Shown piece by piece: positions 22,793 through 33,917 of a DNA stretch of 64,000 nucleotides. The translations under genes and the position numbers were made by a program. The notes below the pieces were generated by a model. That model searched no databases. It was not told the DNA's origin and saw only the letters and a program-made list of their open reading frames with translations. Numbering within the stretch: position 1 is the stretch's first letter; each line of letters opens with the position of its first letter. Source of the DNA: Mikania micrantha (taxonomy: Eukaryota; Streptophyta; Magnoliopsida; Asterales; Asteraceae). Location: positions 12,059,971 through 12,123,970 of the forward strand of contig CM018690.1 in NCBI GenBank assembly GCA_009363875.1, in the 5' to 3' direction.

Positions 22793-22802
22793 AGGAGGAG
22801 AC
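22793..22802 (+). promoter_or_regulatory. Polypurine tract of the gypsy element
   Basis: 'aggaggagac' lies immediately before the LTR start TGTGAC and downstream of the integrase/chromodomain frame. This is the site that primes plus-strand DNA synthesis. The mirrored copy is at about 29923-29935. Confidence 0.85.
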
Positions 22803-23016
22803 TGTGACGGTTGTATACGAGAATTACGTCATCAATGATGTAAGCACATTTGATCGTTCTAGAAATCCACGTTGTTCTAATGATTGTAATTATTACAGAT
22901 CGATAGTAGGCGAGAAATGATGAACGTGGGCGAAAACCGTGTGCGAAATGGAGTCCTGGATAGCCCGAAATCGAAAAACAAAGAAAAATTTCTAAGTGTT
23001 GATCGAATGGGCTCGT

Positions 23017-23138
23017 CGCGGTACGCGGAGGTGGGCTTGAGAGTCCTCCACGGTACGCGATGCATGTAAAATATCTAAGATTCCTCCGGAAACCTTCGCG
23101 GTACGCGAAGCCCTTTTTGGCTTTTGGTCGCGGTACGC
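23017..23138 (+). promoter_or_regulatory. Array of four CGCGGTACGC motifs in the LTR
   Basis: Copies of a palindrome-like 'cgcggtacgcg' (core cGGTACgc) start at 23017, 23050, 23097 and 23129, spaced 33, 47 and 32 bp. The motif also occurs, reversed, in the LTR copies at about 29588-29712 and 31368-31412. In an otherwise AT-rich LTR this CpG-dense cluster stands out. It could bind a regulator or be a methylation target. It has no function that I recognise. Confidence 0.5.
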
Positions 23139-24797
23139 CACGGGTGTGGCGGTGCGATGATCTGATCTACTTTATCAGATTTCCATGCAGAAGATTATTC
23201 TTCTTCTTCTCGCGTCTGTTCCACCTTCAAACGAAGAAAACACACAAATCACCATCAAAACTCTATTTTGAAGCCATCAGAAGCCGTGGATCGCAACAGG
23301 AATCATCTCTACAAGTTCTGATCGTCGTTTTAACCGCAGATATCCGTCAGATTAGGTAATGATCCGTTTAAACTTTCTGGTTTGATTTTGATTGATTAGA
23401 TCTTGATTTTGAACGTAATGACATAGTTAGGATTGTTGATTATTGCCTAGATGATGGCTAGGATTGATTATAAACAAAGAACACGAAGTTTTAACGGTTA
23501 AATCTTTGTTTTGATCCGTTGTAATGCCCGGTTTGCATGAAACTATACCCATGATTATAATGGTTTAATCCATTTGATTATAACAATGTAGGTGATTAGT
23601 TGGATTAATCCTTGAAATGCAAGGTTAAATCCAAGTGTTTCAAACTAATCACAACCATTAACATACTCATTGGAACGATTATCTGATGTTTATGATAACA
23701 GTCATATTAGTATGTTAAACCTGGTTATTATACCTATTTTGATGCTACATTGTGATATTTCATGATAATTGGGTAATCAATAACAAGGATTGATCATTCC
23801 TAAGCCATTAAATTATCTAGAAACTATTACAGTATCATAATCAACAACATTAACTATTTGGTTAATCCGAGATTATTCTGATTAATCAAGAGGGTCATCA
23901 ACCTTGTAATAGGAACTTAATGCAATGTAGGTTCCTACATTATCATACATTGTATGATATAATACTAAATTAATCAATTAAATACTTAATATCGGTTTGA
24001 TGACTTACTAAGCAATGTCTTTGACATTGAACGTTCAGAACGATCTAATCAGTAAACTAGAACATAAATAATTCATTAAAAATAGCTAAATGCAGAATCA
24101 CCCTTTATTATCAGTTGGGAGATATTTTGCTACCTATATATCATCAGGTGAGGTTCGTACAACCCCTTTTCTTTTTAATATTTTATAAACATCGGGGTAA
24201 CTCTGTAAACTGTTGTCTGAACATATGATATGCATCAATGATATCTGTGTGATTTCATGTGAGTTTTGTGGGATTTCATGGGATTTTGCCTGTAGAACTG
24301 AACTCTATCATGGAACTAAAAGTCCTCATTCTTGAACTGTATCTAGTGAACCCATGTGTGGCCGAACAAAAAACATTGATAGTACTATTGGTTGACACCC
24401 CATTCGCTGGGAGGATTGCATCTCCCCTTGTGTGAATGTTTGTTATCTGTTTCCTGAACTTCTTAATGGTATGATAGACATTAAGACAATGAGGCACTAA
24501 GATATGTACCGACGGGTAATATCTTGAGAACAGAACTTGTCGTCCGAAATGAACTAGATACGGGTCCCATGGTTATCCGGAACTGAACTTTTGAGAACAT
24601 GCTTATCATATCATATGGTTTTAAATTGAACTGTCGAATGACGTTTCAAACTTAAAACTTTTTGCAGGTAAACAGTAATCACCGGTGAGGACGCACCTTT
24701 GGAAATACTTGCACTTTAATAATTAGTGTTGTAATTAAACAAACTTAGCTGTAATGTAATTGTGATTGCGACATCCTTGTAATGTATTTACTTTAAG

Positions 24798-25352
24798 CAT
24801 GGTTGTAAAAGTCGCTAGGCGCTAGTCGGGCGGCGAGGTACCGCCTAGGGATTAATCGGGATTAATCGGCGCTAGGCGGATTGGAATTTTTATATGTAAT
24901 TTTACAAATATATATTATATACACACATCAATATCAATAATTTAATATAATACTTCAAATAATTTTAAAAAATATACTTAAATATACTAAAAAAGGTACT
25001 TTAAAGTGCAAACTTAAACACTGAGTTCAAAGTTTAGAGATAAATTTCGATGTTAACTGCTTGAATTCGATGTTTCAGAGACATATTAAAGATTTTTGAT
25101 TGAGAAATGTCTAAATAATCATGAAATGGGTCCCTTTTTACCATAAAAAAGTCAAAAAAAGCCAAAAAAAGTCAAAAAAGTGAAAAAAAAATAAAAATCT
25201 GATCGGGCCGCCTAGGCCCCGCCTAGACCGCCTAGGCCGCCTAGCACCACCTAGCGCCTAGGCACCGCCTAGGCCAAAAATTACACAGAAGGTGGGCGCC
25301 TAGCGCCTAGGCGCCGCCTAGGCGGCCGCCTAGGCCGATTTTTACAACACTG
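24798..25352. mobile_element. hAT-type element made of 'cctaggcg' repeats
   Basis: The ends 'catggttgtaaaagtcg' and, reversed, 'cagtgttgtaaaaatcgg' pair as terminal inverted repeats. The flanks are a perfect 8-bp duplication ACTTTAAG (24790-24797 and 25353-25360). Next to the ends the interior is built from 'gcctaggcg'-type repeats, with an AT-rich middle. It is inserted in the gypsy LTR; the LTR fragment at 9125-9868 lacks it. No transposase is present. Confidence 0.9.
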
Positions 25353-25488
25353 ACTTTAAGTTAATCTGTGTACTTATGATATCGGTTCAAGTAAGTAACC
25401 CCTCACCTCTGAGACATCACCACTATGCTTCCGCAACCGGTTCAGTGACATCATCATGCACGAGGTGACGAGGGGTGGGGGTGTGACA

Positions 25489-25505
25489 GGGTGGTATCAG
25501 AGCCA
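25489..25505 (+). promoter_or_regulatory. tRNA-Met primer-binding site
   Basis: 'tggtatcagagcca' (25492-25505) follows the LTR end after a short gap. It is complementary to the 3' end of plant initiator tRNA-Met, which primes minus-strand synthesis. Mirrored copies lie at 28676-28689 and 9111-9121. Confidence 0.92.
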
Positions 25506-25846
25506 CATGTTATAGAATTTAGGTGGACTTAGAGACCTAGATTATAACCATAGGCTCGTATAGCGACACAGAGAGCACCGAACATTAATATTAAACAAAA
25601 CTTGTTTTGAATTAAGCCAGGATAATCAGGTGGTACAAATTCCAGTTATGAGTGGCCAACATAACTGAAATTTGCAACACGTGTGCATTCTAGTTTAATT
25701 TAATTCAAGCAAAACCTCTATAACTATAAAGACGAATAGCTGACTGGAGATAGGGAAAGACCATCATATCATGTTCATGTTTATGTTAAATATTGTTATT
25801 TAATATTTACTTCATGATACTGATTAGAGATTTTGATTATACAGCG
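25506..25846 (+). other. Gypsy 5' leader with stem-loop
   Basis: Untranslated leader between primer site and ORF. It contains a 15-bp stem with one mismatch: 'caaattccagttatg' (25636-25650) pairs with 'cataactgaaatttg' (25660-25674). The loop is 'agtggccaa', whose TGGCCA is itself a palindrome. The mirrored copy (about 28507-28545) keeps stem and loop palindrome. The leader ends 'ttttgattatacag' then 'cgATG', which resembles a splice acceptor. Confidence 0.6.
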
Positions 25847-26662
25847 ATGGCCGATCCAGCCGAGCAGTATATTTACCAGAGGTTTCCTTATTTGAGGTTG
25901 GATGACACCCCTAGCTCTAGTACAGGATCAGACTCAGATCCTAGTGAGGCATCATCTGCAGCCTCTCAGGCGACCCCTGTCGGACCACGTACACCATCAT
26001 CCCCCAGACCTGTTACTCCACCACCACCACCATCACCAGTATTACCATCAGCAGCCCCCATTCTACCCAGTCCCCCTCATTCACCTTTGGTTCATACTTC
26101 TGCCGAGAGGAGACAGGACTCCTCTCCACTGAGAGTCCCTGCGTGGGACGGATTACGACGGATGCGGGGACAAGCCCGCAAGACCACGGGGTTACCCCCT
26201 AGACGTCAGATGGCTCCCCGAGATGAGCCACAGACTATACATGAGGTGGGAGAATCCTCCCACCAAGCTGAGTGGAGAGCCCAGCTACATCAGGTCACTC
26301 AGGATCTGCAAGTGATGCGTTAGGATATACAGCAACAGAGTGCTGTGATAGACGATACTCGTAGCACTGTTTTAGAGATTCTAACTTCTCACTTGACCAT
26401 TATAGATCGAGTGAACACATTAGAGGTAGACACACATGCATGGAGGACTTCGGTGGAGGAGAGGTTGCGGAGGACGTGGGTGCGGAGGATTATTGCTACC
26501 TTTTGGCAGCAGGTTGAGTTGTTGAGGGCAGGAGTGGTGAGGGTGAGAGAGTTTCTGATTTGGCTTGGGATGGCCAGTTTCGAGACTAAGATGATAGTTT
26601 TGGGCGTGATTATTGCGGCAGTAGCCATGGTGTTTTCCTGCTTATCGTACTTTTTACGATAA
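25847..26662 (+). pseudogene. Membrane-anchor ORF, subfamily B, plus copy
   Basis: From the ATG at 25847 the frame runs to 26662 with one internal TAG (26321-26323), where the mirrored copy has CAG. The order matches the unit 2 fusion ORF. It has an N-terminal 'MADPAEQYIYQRFPYL', a long Ser/Pro-rich region, then 'VPAWDGLRRMRGQARKTTG'. A heptad-like part with 'TVLEILTSHLTI' follows, then 'WRTSVEERL', 'FWQQVE' and a terminal hydrophobic segment 'MIVLGVIIAAVAMVF'. It is about 270 residues and follows a gypsy primer site and leader directly, where gag would be expected. I do not recognise the family. The conserved block and membrane anchor across two diverged subfamilies suggest it was a real protein. 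Confidence 0.7.
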
Positions 26663-27523
26663 GTATGTTTATGCAGTTCTTTTTGGGATATCTTAGGTAC
26701 AGACGAATAGGTTGTTAGTGTGTGATGTGGATGGGAATTTTTTATTGTGAAATGGATCCCCGGTAGTTAGTGTTGATGTATCGTTTCTGATAGTTCTTGT
26801 ATTAAAACTTTGTGATGTATAAAACTATGGTAGTGTAATAACATGGGTGTTTTTGTATATCTGTCTGTATAATGAACTATGTGTGTGATGTGTGAACTAT
26901 AATTAATTCTTCTGTGTGAGAACATAACTGTATATGAACGTATCAAGATGAGAACATGTCGAACTAAAATATATATTTCGCTGAAATACAGTACGGGAGC
27001 AATACTGTATGCGAATATATCAAACTAAAAACATATATTTCACAATGTAGATATATTCGCATACAGTATTGCTCCCGTACTGTAGATATATATCACAATG
27101 TAGATATATTCGCATACAGTATTGCTCCCGTAATGTATTTCAGCGAAATATATGTTTTTAGTTCGATATATTCGCATACAGTATTGCTCTCGTACTGTAT
27201 TTCAGCGAAATATATATTTTAGTTCGACATGTTCTCATCTTGATACGTTCATATACAGTTATGTTCTCACACAGAAGAATTAATTATAGTTCACACATCA
27301 CACACATAGTTCATTATACAGACAGATATACAAAAACACCCATGTTATTACACTACCATAGTTTTATACATCACAAAGTTTTAATACAAGAACTATCAGA
27401 AACGATACATCAACACTAACTACCGGGGATCCATTTCACAATCAAAAATTCCCATCCACATCACACACTAACAACGTATTCGTCTGTACCTAAGATATCC
27501 CAAAAAGAACTGCATAAACATAC
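26663..27523. repeat. Centre of a 1.6-kb-arm palindrome
   Basis: 26663 to about 27040 and about 27045-27523 are near-perfect reverse complements. Around the centre a unit of about 80 bp ('gcatacagtattgctcccgt' and flanks) is repeated in alternating orientation. The arms extend outward through the ORF, leader and primer site, and beyond into the LTRs. No gene is present. Confidence 0.88.
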
Positions 27524-28336
27524 TTATCGTAAAAAGTACGATAAGCAGGAAAACACCATGGCTACTGCCGCCATAATCACGCCCAAAACTATCATCTTAG
27601 TCTCGAAACTGGCCATCCCAAGCCAAATCAGAAACTCTCTCACCCTCACCACTCCTGCCCTCAACAACTCAACCTGCTGCCAAAAGGTAGCAATAATCCT
27701 CCGCACCCACGTCCTACGCAACCGCTCCTCCACCGAAGTCCTCTATGCCTGTGTGTCTACCTCTAATGTGTTCACTCGATCTATAATGGTCAAGTGAGAA
27801 GTCAGAATCTCTAAAACAGTGCTATGAGTATCGTCTATCATAGCACTCTGCTGCTGTATATCCTGACACATCCCTTGCAGATCCTGAGTGACCTGCTGTA
27901 GCTGGGCTCTCCACTTAGCTTGGTGGGAGGATTCTCCCACCTCATGTATAGTCTGTGGCTCATCTCGGGGAGCCATCTGACGTCTAGGGGGTAACCCCGT
28001 GGTCTTGCGGGCTTGTCCCCGCATCCGTCGTAATCCGTCCCACGCAGGGACTCTCAGTGGAGAGGAGTCCTGTCTCCTCTCGGCAGAAGTATGAACCAAA
28101 GGTGAATGAGGGGGACTGGGTAGAATGGGGGCTGCTGATGGTAATACTGGTGATGGTGGTGGTGGAGTAACAGGTCTGGGGGATGATGGTGTACGTGGTC
28201 CGACAGGGGTCGCCTGAGAGGCTGCAGATGATGCCTCACTAGGATTTGAGTCTGATCCTGTACTAGAGCTAGGGGTGTCATCCAACCTCAAATAAGGAAA
28301 CCTCTGGTAAATATACTGCTCGGCTGGATCGGCCAT
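27524..28336 (-). pseudogene. Membrane-anchor ORF, subfamily B, minus copy
   Basis: The mirror of 25847-26662, starting at ATG 28336 and ending at 27524. It keeps CAG where the plus copy has TAG, but has its own TAG (27743-27745) where the other copies have TGG in 'AWRTS'. The two arms are therefore each interrupted once, at different codons, and neither stop is ancestral. The C-terminal segment 'MIVLGVIMAAVAMVF' with SYFLR is intact. Confidence 0.7.
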
Positions 28337-28692
28337 CGCTGGACAATCAAAATCTCTAATCAGTATCATGATGTAATATTAAATAACAATATTTAACATA
28401 AACATAGACATGATGTGATGGTCTTTCCTATCTCCAGACAACTATTCGTCTTTATAGTTATTGAGGTTCTACTTGAATTAAAGTAAACTAGAATGCACAC
28501 GTGTTGCAAATTTCAGTTATGCTGGCCACTCATAACTGGAATTTGTACCACCTGATTATCCTGGCTTAATTCAAAACAAGTTTTGTTCATTTGTTATGTT
28601 CGGTGCTCTCTGTGTCACTAAACGAGCCAATGGTTATAGTCTAGGTCTCTAAGTCCACCTAAATTCTATAACCTGTGGCTCTGATACCACCC
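28337..28692 (-). other. Mirrored leader and primer site
   Basis: The reverse complement of the leader at 25489-25846, including the stem-loop (about 28507-28545) and the primer site (28676-28689, 'tggctctgatacca' on the plus strand). No gene is present. Confidence 0.8.
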
Positions 28693-29922
28693 TGTCACAC
28701 CCCCACCCCTCGTCACCTCGTGCATGATGATGTCACTTGATGATATATAGGTAGCAGAATATCTCCCAACTGATAATAAAGGGTGATTCTGCATTTAGTT
28801 ATTTTTAATGAATTATTTATGTTCTAGTTTACTGATTAGATCCTTAAGAATAATCTCGGATTAACCAAATAGTTAATGTTGTTGATTATGATACTGTAAT
28901 AGTTTCTAGATAATTTAATGGCTTAGGAATGATCAATCCTTGTTATTGATTACCCAATTATCATGAAATATCACAATGTAGCATCAAAATAGGTATAATA
29001 ACCAGGTTTAACATACTAATCTGACTGTTATCATGAACATCAGATAATCGTTCCAATGAGTATGTTAATGGTTGTGATTAGTTTGAAACACTTGGATTTA
29101 ACCTTGCATTTCAAGGATTAATCCAACTAATCACCTACATTGTTATAATCAAATGGATTAAACCATTATAATCATGGGTATAGTTTCATGCAAACCGGGC
29201 GTTACAACAGATCAAAACAAGGATTTAACCGTTAAAACTTCGTGTTCTTTGTTTATAATCAATCCTAGCCATCATCTAGGCAATAATCAACAATCCTAAC
29301 TATGTCATTACGTTCAAAATCAAGATCTAATCAATCAAAATCAAACCAGAAGGTTTAAACGGATCATTACCTAATCTGACGGATATCTGCGGTTAAAACA
29401 ACGATCAGAACTTGTATATATAATTTATGGTACGATCCACGGCTTCTGATGGCTTGAAATTGAAGATTTGAGGGTGGTTTGTGCGTATTTTTCGTCTGAT
29501 AGTCGCTGTAGTTCGAAATGATAAGAAAAAAAAATGTTGCATGAAATCTGATGAAGTAGATCAGATTGTTGCACCACCACACCCGTCGCGTACCGCGGCG
29601 GGGAGCCCAAAACGGCTTCGCGTACCGCGAAGATTTCCGGAGGAATCTAAGATATTTTGGTCCATCGCGTACCGCGGAGGACTCTCAAGCCCACCTCCGC
29701 GTACCGCGACGAGCCCATTCGATCAACACTTAGAAATTGTTCTTCGTTTTTCGATTTCGGGCAATCCAGGACTCCGTTTTGCACACGGTTTTCGCCTACG
29801 TTCATCATTTCTCGCCTACTATCAATCTGTAACAGTTACAATCATCAAATCAACGTGGATTTCTAGAACGATCAAATGTGCTTACATCATTGATGACGTA
29901 ATTCTCGTATACAACTGTCACA
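28693..29922 (-). repeat. Gypsy LTR, reverse orientation, internally deleted
   Basis: It starts 'tgtcacacccccaccc' after the primer site and ends 'ctgtcaca' before a mirrored polypurine tract. Compared with 22803-25488 it lacks the segment corresponding to about 24148-25450, including the hAT, and a smaller piece near 28840. It also has a primer site on one side and a polypurine tract plus integrase on the other. Confidence 0.85.
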
Positions 29923-29985
29923 GTCTCCTCCTGTTAGAGAAATTTCGTCCCGAAATTTAGTGAAGACTTACATTAAGACAATCGT

Positions 29986-30462
29986 TTATGAGAATAGATG
30001 TGGATACTTTGATTTCATTTGATCTTCACGTTCCCAAGTATATTCGGGTTCACGTTGCGAGTTCCATCGCACTTTAACGATTGGTATGCGACTACGTTTT
30101 AATACTTTCATTTCTCGATCCATTACCTCTACTGGTTTTTCACTGAACTGAAGTTTTTCATCAATATGAATTTCTTCTAGAGGTACGATCAATGATTCAT
30201 CAGTTAGACACTTCTTCAGATTGGATACATGAAAAACATCGTGAATGTTACTAAGTTCAGGAGGTAACTCAAGTCTGTAGGCCACAGATCCAATTCTTTC
30301 CAGAATCTTGAATGGCCCAACAAATCTTGGTGAAAGTTTACCTCTCTTTCCGAATCTGAAAATGCCTTTCCAAGGTGACACTTTCAACATTACCCGATCA
30401 CCTACTTGAAATTCGAGTGGCCTACGGCGATTATCAGCATAACTCTTTTGACGAACTAGATT
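29986..30462 (-). pseudogene. Integrase C-terminus with chromodomain, minus copy
   Basis: The minus strand encodes 'FQVGDRVMLKVSPWKG', 'LSPRFVGPFKILERIG', 'SNIHDVFHVSNLKKC' and 'IVKVRWNSQREPEYTWE', ending KYPHLFS. It is very close to the tail of 21893-22723, and it keeps the Trp that the plus copy has changed to Leu in 'TLERED'. The frame is cut at about 30462, where a second LTR piece begins. Confidence 0.9.
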
Positions 30463-31455
30463 AGATCCTTCTGAACGTTCAATGTCAAAGACATTGCTTA
30501 GTAAGTCATCAAACCGATATTAAGTATTTAATTGATTAATTTAGTATTATATCATACAATGTATGATAATGTAGGAACCTACATTGCATTAAGTTCCTAT
30601 TACAAGGTTGATGACCCTCTTGATTAATCAGAATAATCTCGGATTAACCAAATAGTTAATGTTGTTGATTATGATACTGTAATAGTTTCTAGATAATTTA
30701 ATGGCTTAGGAATGATCAATCCTTGTTATTGATTACCCAATTATCATGAAATATCACAATGTAGCATCAAAATAGGTATAATAACCAGGTTTAACATACT
30801 AATCTGACTGTTATCATAAACATCAGATAATCGTTCCAATGAGTATGTTAATGGTTGTGATTAGTTTGAAACACTTGGATTTAACCTTGCATTTCAAGGA
30901 TTAATCCAACTAATCACCTACATTGTTATAATCAAATGGATTAAACCATTATAATCATGGGTATAGTTTCATGCAAACCGGGCATTACAACGGATCAAAA
31001 CAAGGATTTAACCGTTAAAACTTCGTGTTCTTTGTTTATAATCAATCCTAGCCATCATCTAGGCAATAATCAACAATCCTAACTATGTCATTACGTTCAA
31101 AATCAAGATCTAATCAATCAAAATCAAACCAGAAGGTTTAAACGGATCATTACCTATTCTGACGGATATCTGCGGTTAAAACAACGATCAGAACTTGTAT
31201 ATATAATTTCTGGTACGATCCACGGCTTCTGATGGCTTGAAATTGAAGATTTGAGGGTGGTTTGTGCGTATTTTTCGTCTGATGGTCGATGTAGTTCGAA
31301 ATGATAAGAAAATAAAATGTTGCATGAAATCTGATGAAGTAGATCAGATTGTTGCACCGCCACACCCGTCGCGTACCGCGGCGGGGAGCCCAAAATGGCT
31401 TAGCGTACCGCGAAGATTTCCGGAGGAATCTAAGATATTTTGGTCCATCGGTACA
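30463..31455 (-). repeat. Second reversed gypsy LTR fragment
   Basis: It matches LTR positions from about 24045 down to about 23040, read in reverse, and is close to 28850-29660. It keeps two of the 'cgcgtaccgcg'-type motifs near 31370-31410. Its left side is joined to the integrase fragment and its right side to the membrane-anchor ORF, so both joins are rearrangements. Confidence 0.8.
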
Positions 31456-31479
31456 CTGATTAGATTTTTCTGAACATAC

Positions 31480-31840
31480 TTATCGTATAAAATACGATAA
31501 GCAAGAAAATATCATAGCTATGACTGCCATGATCACTGCTAGGACTATCATCCTGGTCTCAGTACTAACCACCCCAAACCATACTAGAAACTCTCTCCAA
31601 ACAGTAACCTGCTGCCAAAATGCAGCAACTATCACCTGTCTCCAGGTCCTACTGATTCGTTCCTCCACAGTAGTCCTCCATGCCTGGGTATCATTACCCA
31701 TAAGATTCACCTGCTCCATCAAGGTCAGGTGTGAAGTGAGGATCTCCAGTACGGTAGCGCGGGTATCCTCCAAAGTAGTATGATGTTGCTGTAGGTCCTG
31801 TCTCAGGCCCTGCAGGTCTTGAGAGACATCATCATGAATA
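31480..31840 (-). pseudogene. Membrane-anchor ORF, subfamily A, 3' part, minus copy
   Basis: It encodes the last ~115 residues of the subfamily A protein: 'TVLEILTSHLTLMEQVN', 'FWQQVTVWREFLVWFG' and 'MIVLAVIMAVIAMIF' with SYFIR. It is closest to 20325-21119 but in the opposite orientation. It is cut at about 31830, where unit 2's AT-rich tract resumes, and therefore marks the right edge of the inverted nest. Confidence 0.85.
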
Positions 31841-33917
31841 TTAAAACGTCATGTCGAGTTTATCGTCAGCAGCGCACGTCAGCAGCGGCAATGCGCGAGT
31901 AATTCGCTAGTTATTAATTAATTTCGAGTTTATCGTCATGTCGCGGTGACATCATCATGAATATTAAAACGTAGACAAAAAAAGATTGCAGCATTTGTCA
32001 ATTCATTGTAAAATAATAAATCAAAACATCTGCAAATGTTTTAACGATTACTTAATTAATTATTATTATTATTATTTGCTTATTATATAGTAATTAGTTT
32101 TAATATTATAAAATAATATTAAGCATTATTAATTATTTTTATTATTTACTTATTACTAATATTATATATTCATTATTATTATTATTTCTTATGCGCCGAT
32201 TTTTGTTGACTTTCATCACATATATTACATACTAGGTTAGTCAACAATGTAATACACGGGCTGATTTAAAAGACGATGATATTAAATAAAACGAATTACT
32301 AATTAAGATTTAATAATTATAAAATGATTTTGTGAGATAAATTTTGTTTGTTAAGTTACATAATTAAGTTAATTGAGAAAATACAATTAATTTTATTGAG
32401 ATATAATAAAGAAATTTAATAAATTTGATCCAAATATCAAATTAATTATTTTTCTGTAAAAGTGGAAATACATATATACATTTGGGTATTTGGATAAAAA
32501 AAATACTAGGGTATAAATAGAAAAAGTAATTTAAAATTTGAAACTTTCGAATAATTTCAAAGAACTGTTTATCAATTGATTGAGAAAAACATAAAATAAA
32601 ATAAAATAGAAAACATTTATAATTATACAACAGAACTTGATGAAATTTTGTTAAATTAAAACTTCTTTTTTGAAAAGATTAATACACATAAAAGAAAAGT
32701 TTGATTTAAAAAAAATCAAACAATGTATGTCATTGCATAATAGGAAAAACAATATTTGAATAATATTAATTGACAAATCACTATAAAAAAGATATATCAA
32801 AACCAATTCTTTTGTATTATTCTGTCTGATATGCCAAGTTTTAATGATAAAATATTATATTTAACATGACAATTTATAACATATTAAATAAAATAATGAA
32901 GAAAAAACATCCGAACTTTTACTAACATTTGCAATGTTAGTAAAGTGACATTTTTAAATTTTATCTTTTATGTTTGTACCAACATAGAAACCAAAATAAT
33001 ATTTGTTTTTTCGTGTAACATATAGTTTTAGTCTATTTTTAAATTAAGAAGATATGTTTATATACTTTTAATATATTTAACTAGGATAATAATGTTTGAA
33101 ATTTTTAATTAAAAAATATATTTATCAAAAATGTAAATTAAATTTAACATTTAAATGAGATAATATGAACTGAATTTTCAACACAATTGTTTTATTTATT
33201 AATTTTAAAATGCCAAGAATAAATAATAATGGTGACAAGTATATTTATTTGTAATATTATAACTTAATTAACATAATAATACACGATGGTAATTAAACAA
33301 TTTCAGTTAGTGTATATTTTATAATCTTATTTACTAAAATTGTGTTTTTTTAAAAAGTTTTTTTTAACTCCTAATATTATTCGATGTATAAAGCTTATAT
33401 TTTTTAAAAGCTTTTGTTCGTAGAAAATTTTAGAAAACTTTAAAAAAAATGTCGTTTAGACGAAAATTATTTTATAAACTCTTTTACATTTAGTATCATC
33501 TTATATATAAAATGTCCTTTTTAACTTTCAAAAAAAAATATTTTTTAAATGGAAAAATAAATTTCATTACAAAAATATATTTTAATTTTTCTAAAAAGTT
33601 AGTCATAGATGTTTTGCTTTTAATTTTTTGTTATTTTGTATATTGTTTTATATTGCTTTCAAATAACAAAAAAAGTTGCTTGTAAAAATATTTCAAATAA
33701 ACTAACAATACGTTTTTAAATTTTGATTACAAAATATCATAATCAGATAAAATTTATCTGTAAATAGTCTGTTCTTTAATACGTTTCATTTTAAAAAACT
33801 CAAAAATTTAATACGTTTTCGTGAATAGAAAAAACATTATACCTTTTGTCTAATATTTTATACTTTATAAACTATTTTCAAAGATTTACATATAATTAAA
33901 CACACTTTATGTTATAA
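31841..33917. repeat. AT-rich tract of unit 2, with Helitron-like end remnant
   Basis: It matches 9905-11957 of unit 1. At its left is a decayed Helitron-like 3' end ('gcaatgcgcgagtaattcgctag', ending 31910). Just before that is a partial duplication of 'atcatcatgaatattaaaacg' that unit 1 lacks. No gene is seen. Confidence 0.7.

Larger units (their letters stand above)
22803..25488 (+). repeat. Long gypsy LTR, with polypurine tract and primer site on its two sides
   Basis: It begins TGTGAC after the polypurine tract and ends GTGACA two bases before a tRNA-Met primer site. It is 2.69 kb, of which 0.56 kb is a nested hAT. An LTR with a polypurine tract on its left and a primer site on its right serves two elements at once: it is the 3' LTR of the integrase fragment and the 5' LTR of what follows. 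That is what LTR-LTR recombination between tandem elements would leave. Small ORFs inside, for example at 23060-23359, are not genes. Confidence 0.85.

Noticed and set aside
23060..23359. 99-codon ORF in the gypsy LTR, and its mirrored relatives at about 29370-29970 and 31150-31470
   Set aside because: They lie wholly inside LTR sequence and the frames differ between LTR copies. The CpG-rich motif array creates the apparent coding bias.
25847..26662. Calling the membrane-anchor ORF a retroviral envelope gene
   Set aside because: There is no signal peptide, no cleavage-site pattern and only one hydrophobic segment at the very C-terminus; its position is right after the leader, not after pol.
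27000..27200. Alternating 'gcatacagtattgctcccgt' repeats as a CRISPR-like array
   Set aside because: The units alternate in orientation, lack unique spacers of constant length, and form the centre of a palindrome in a plant genome.
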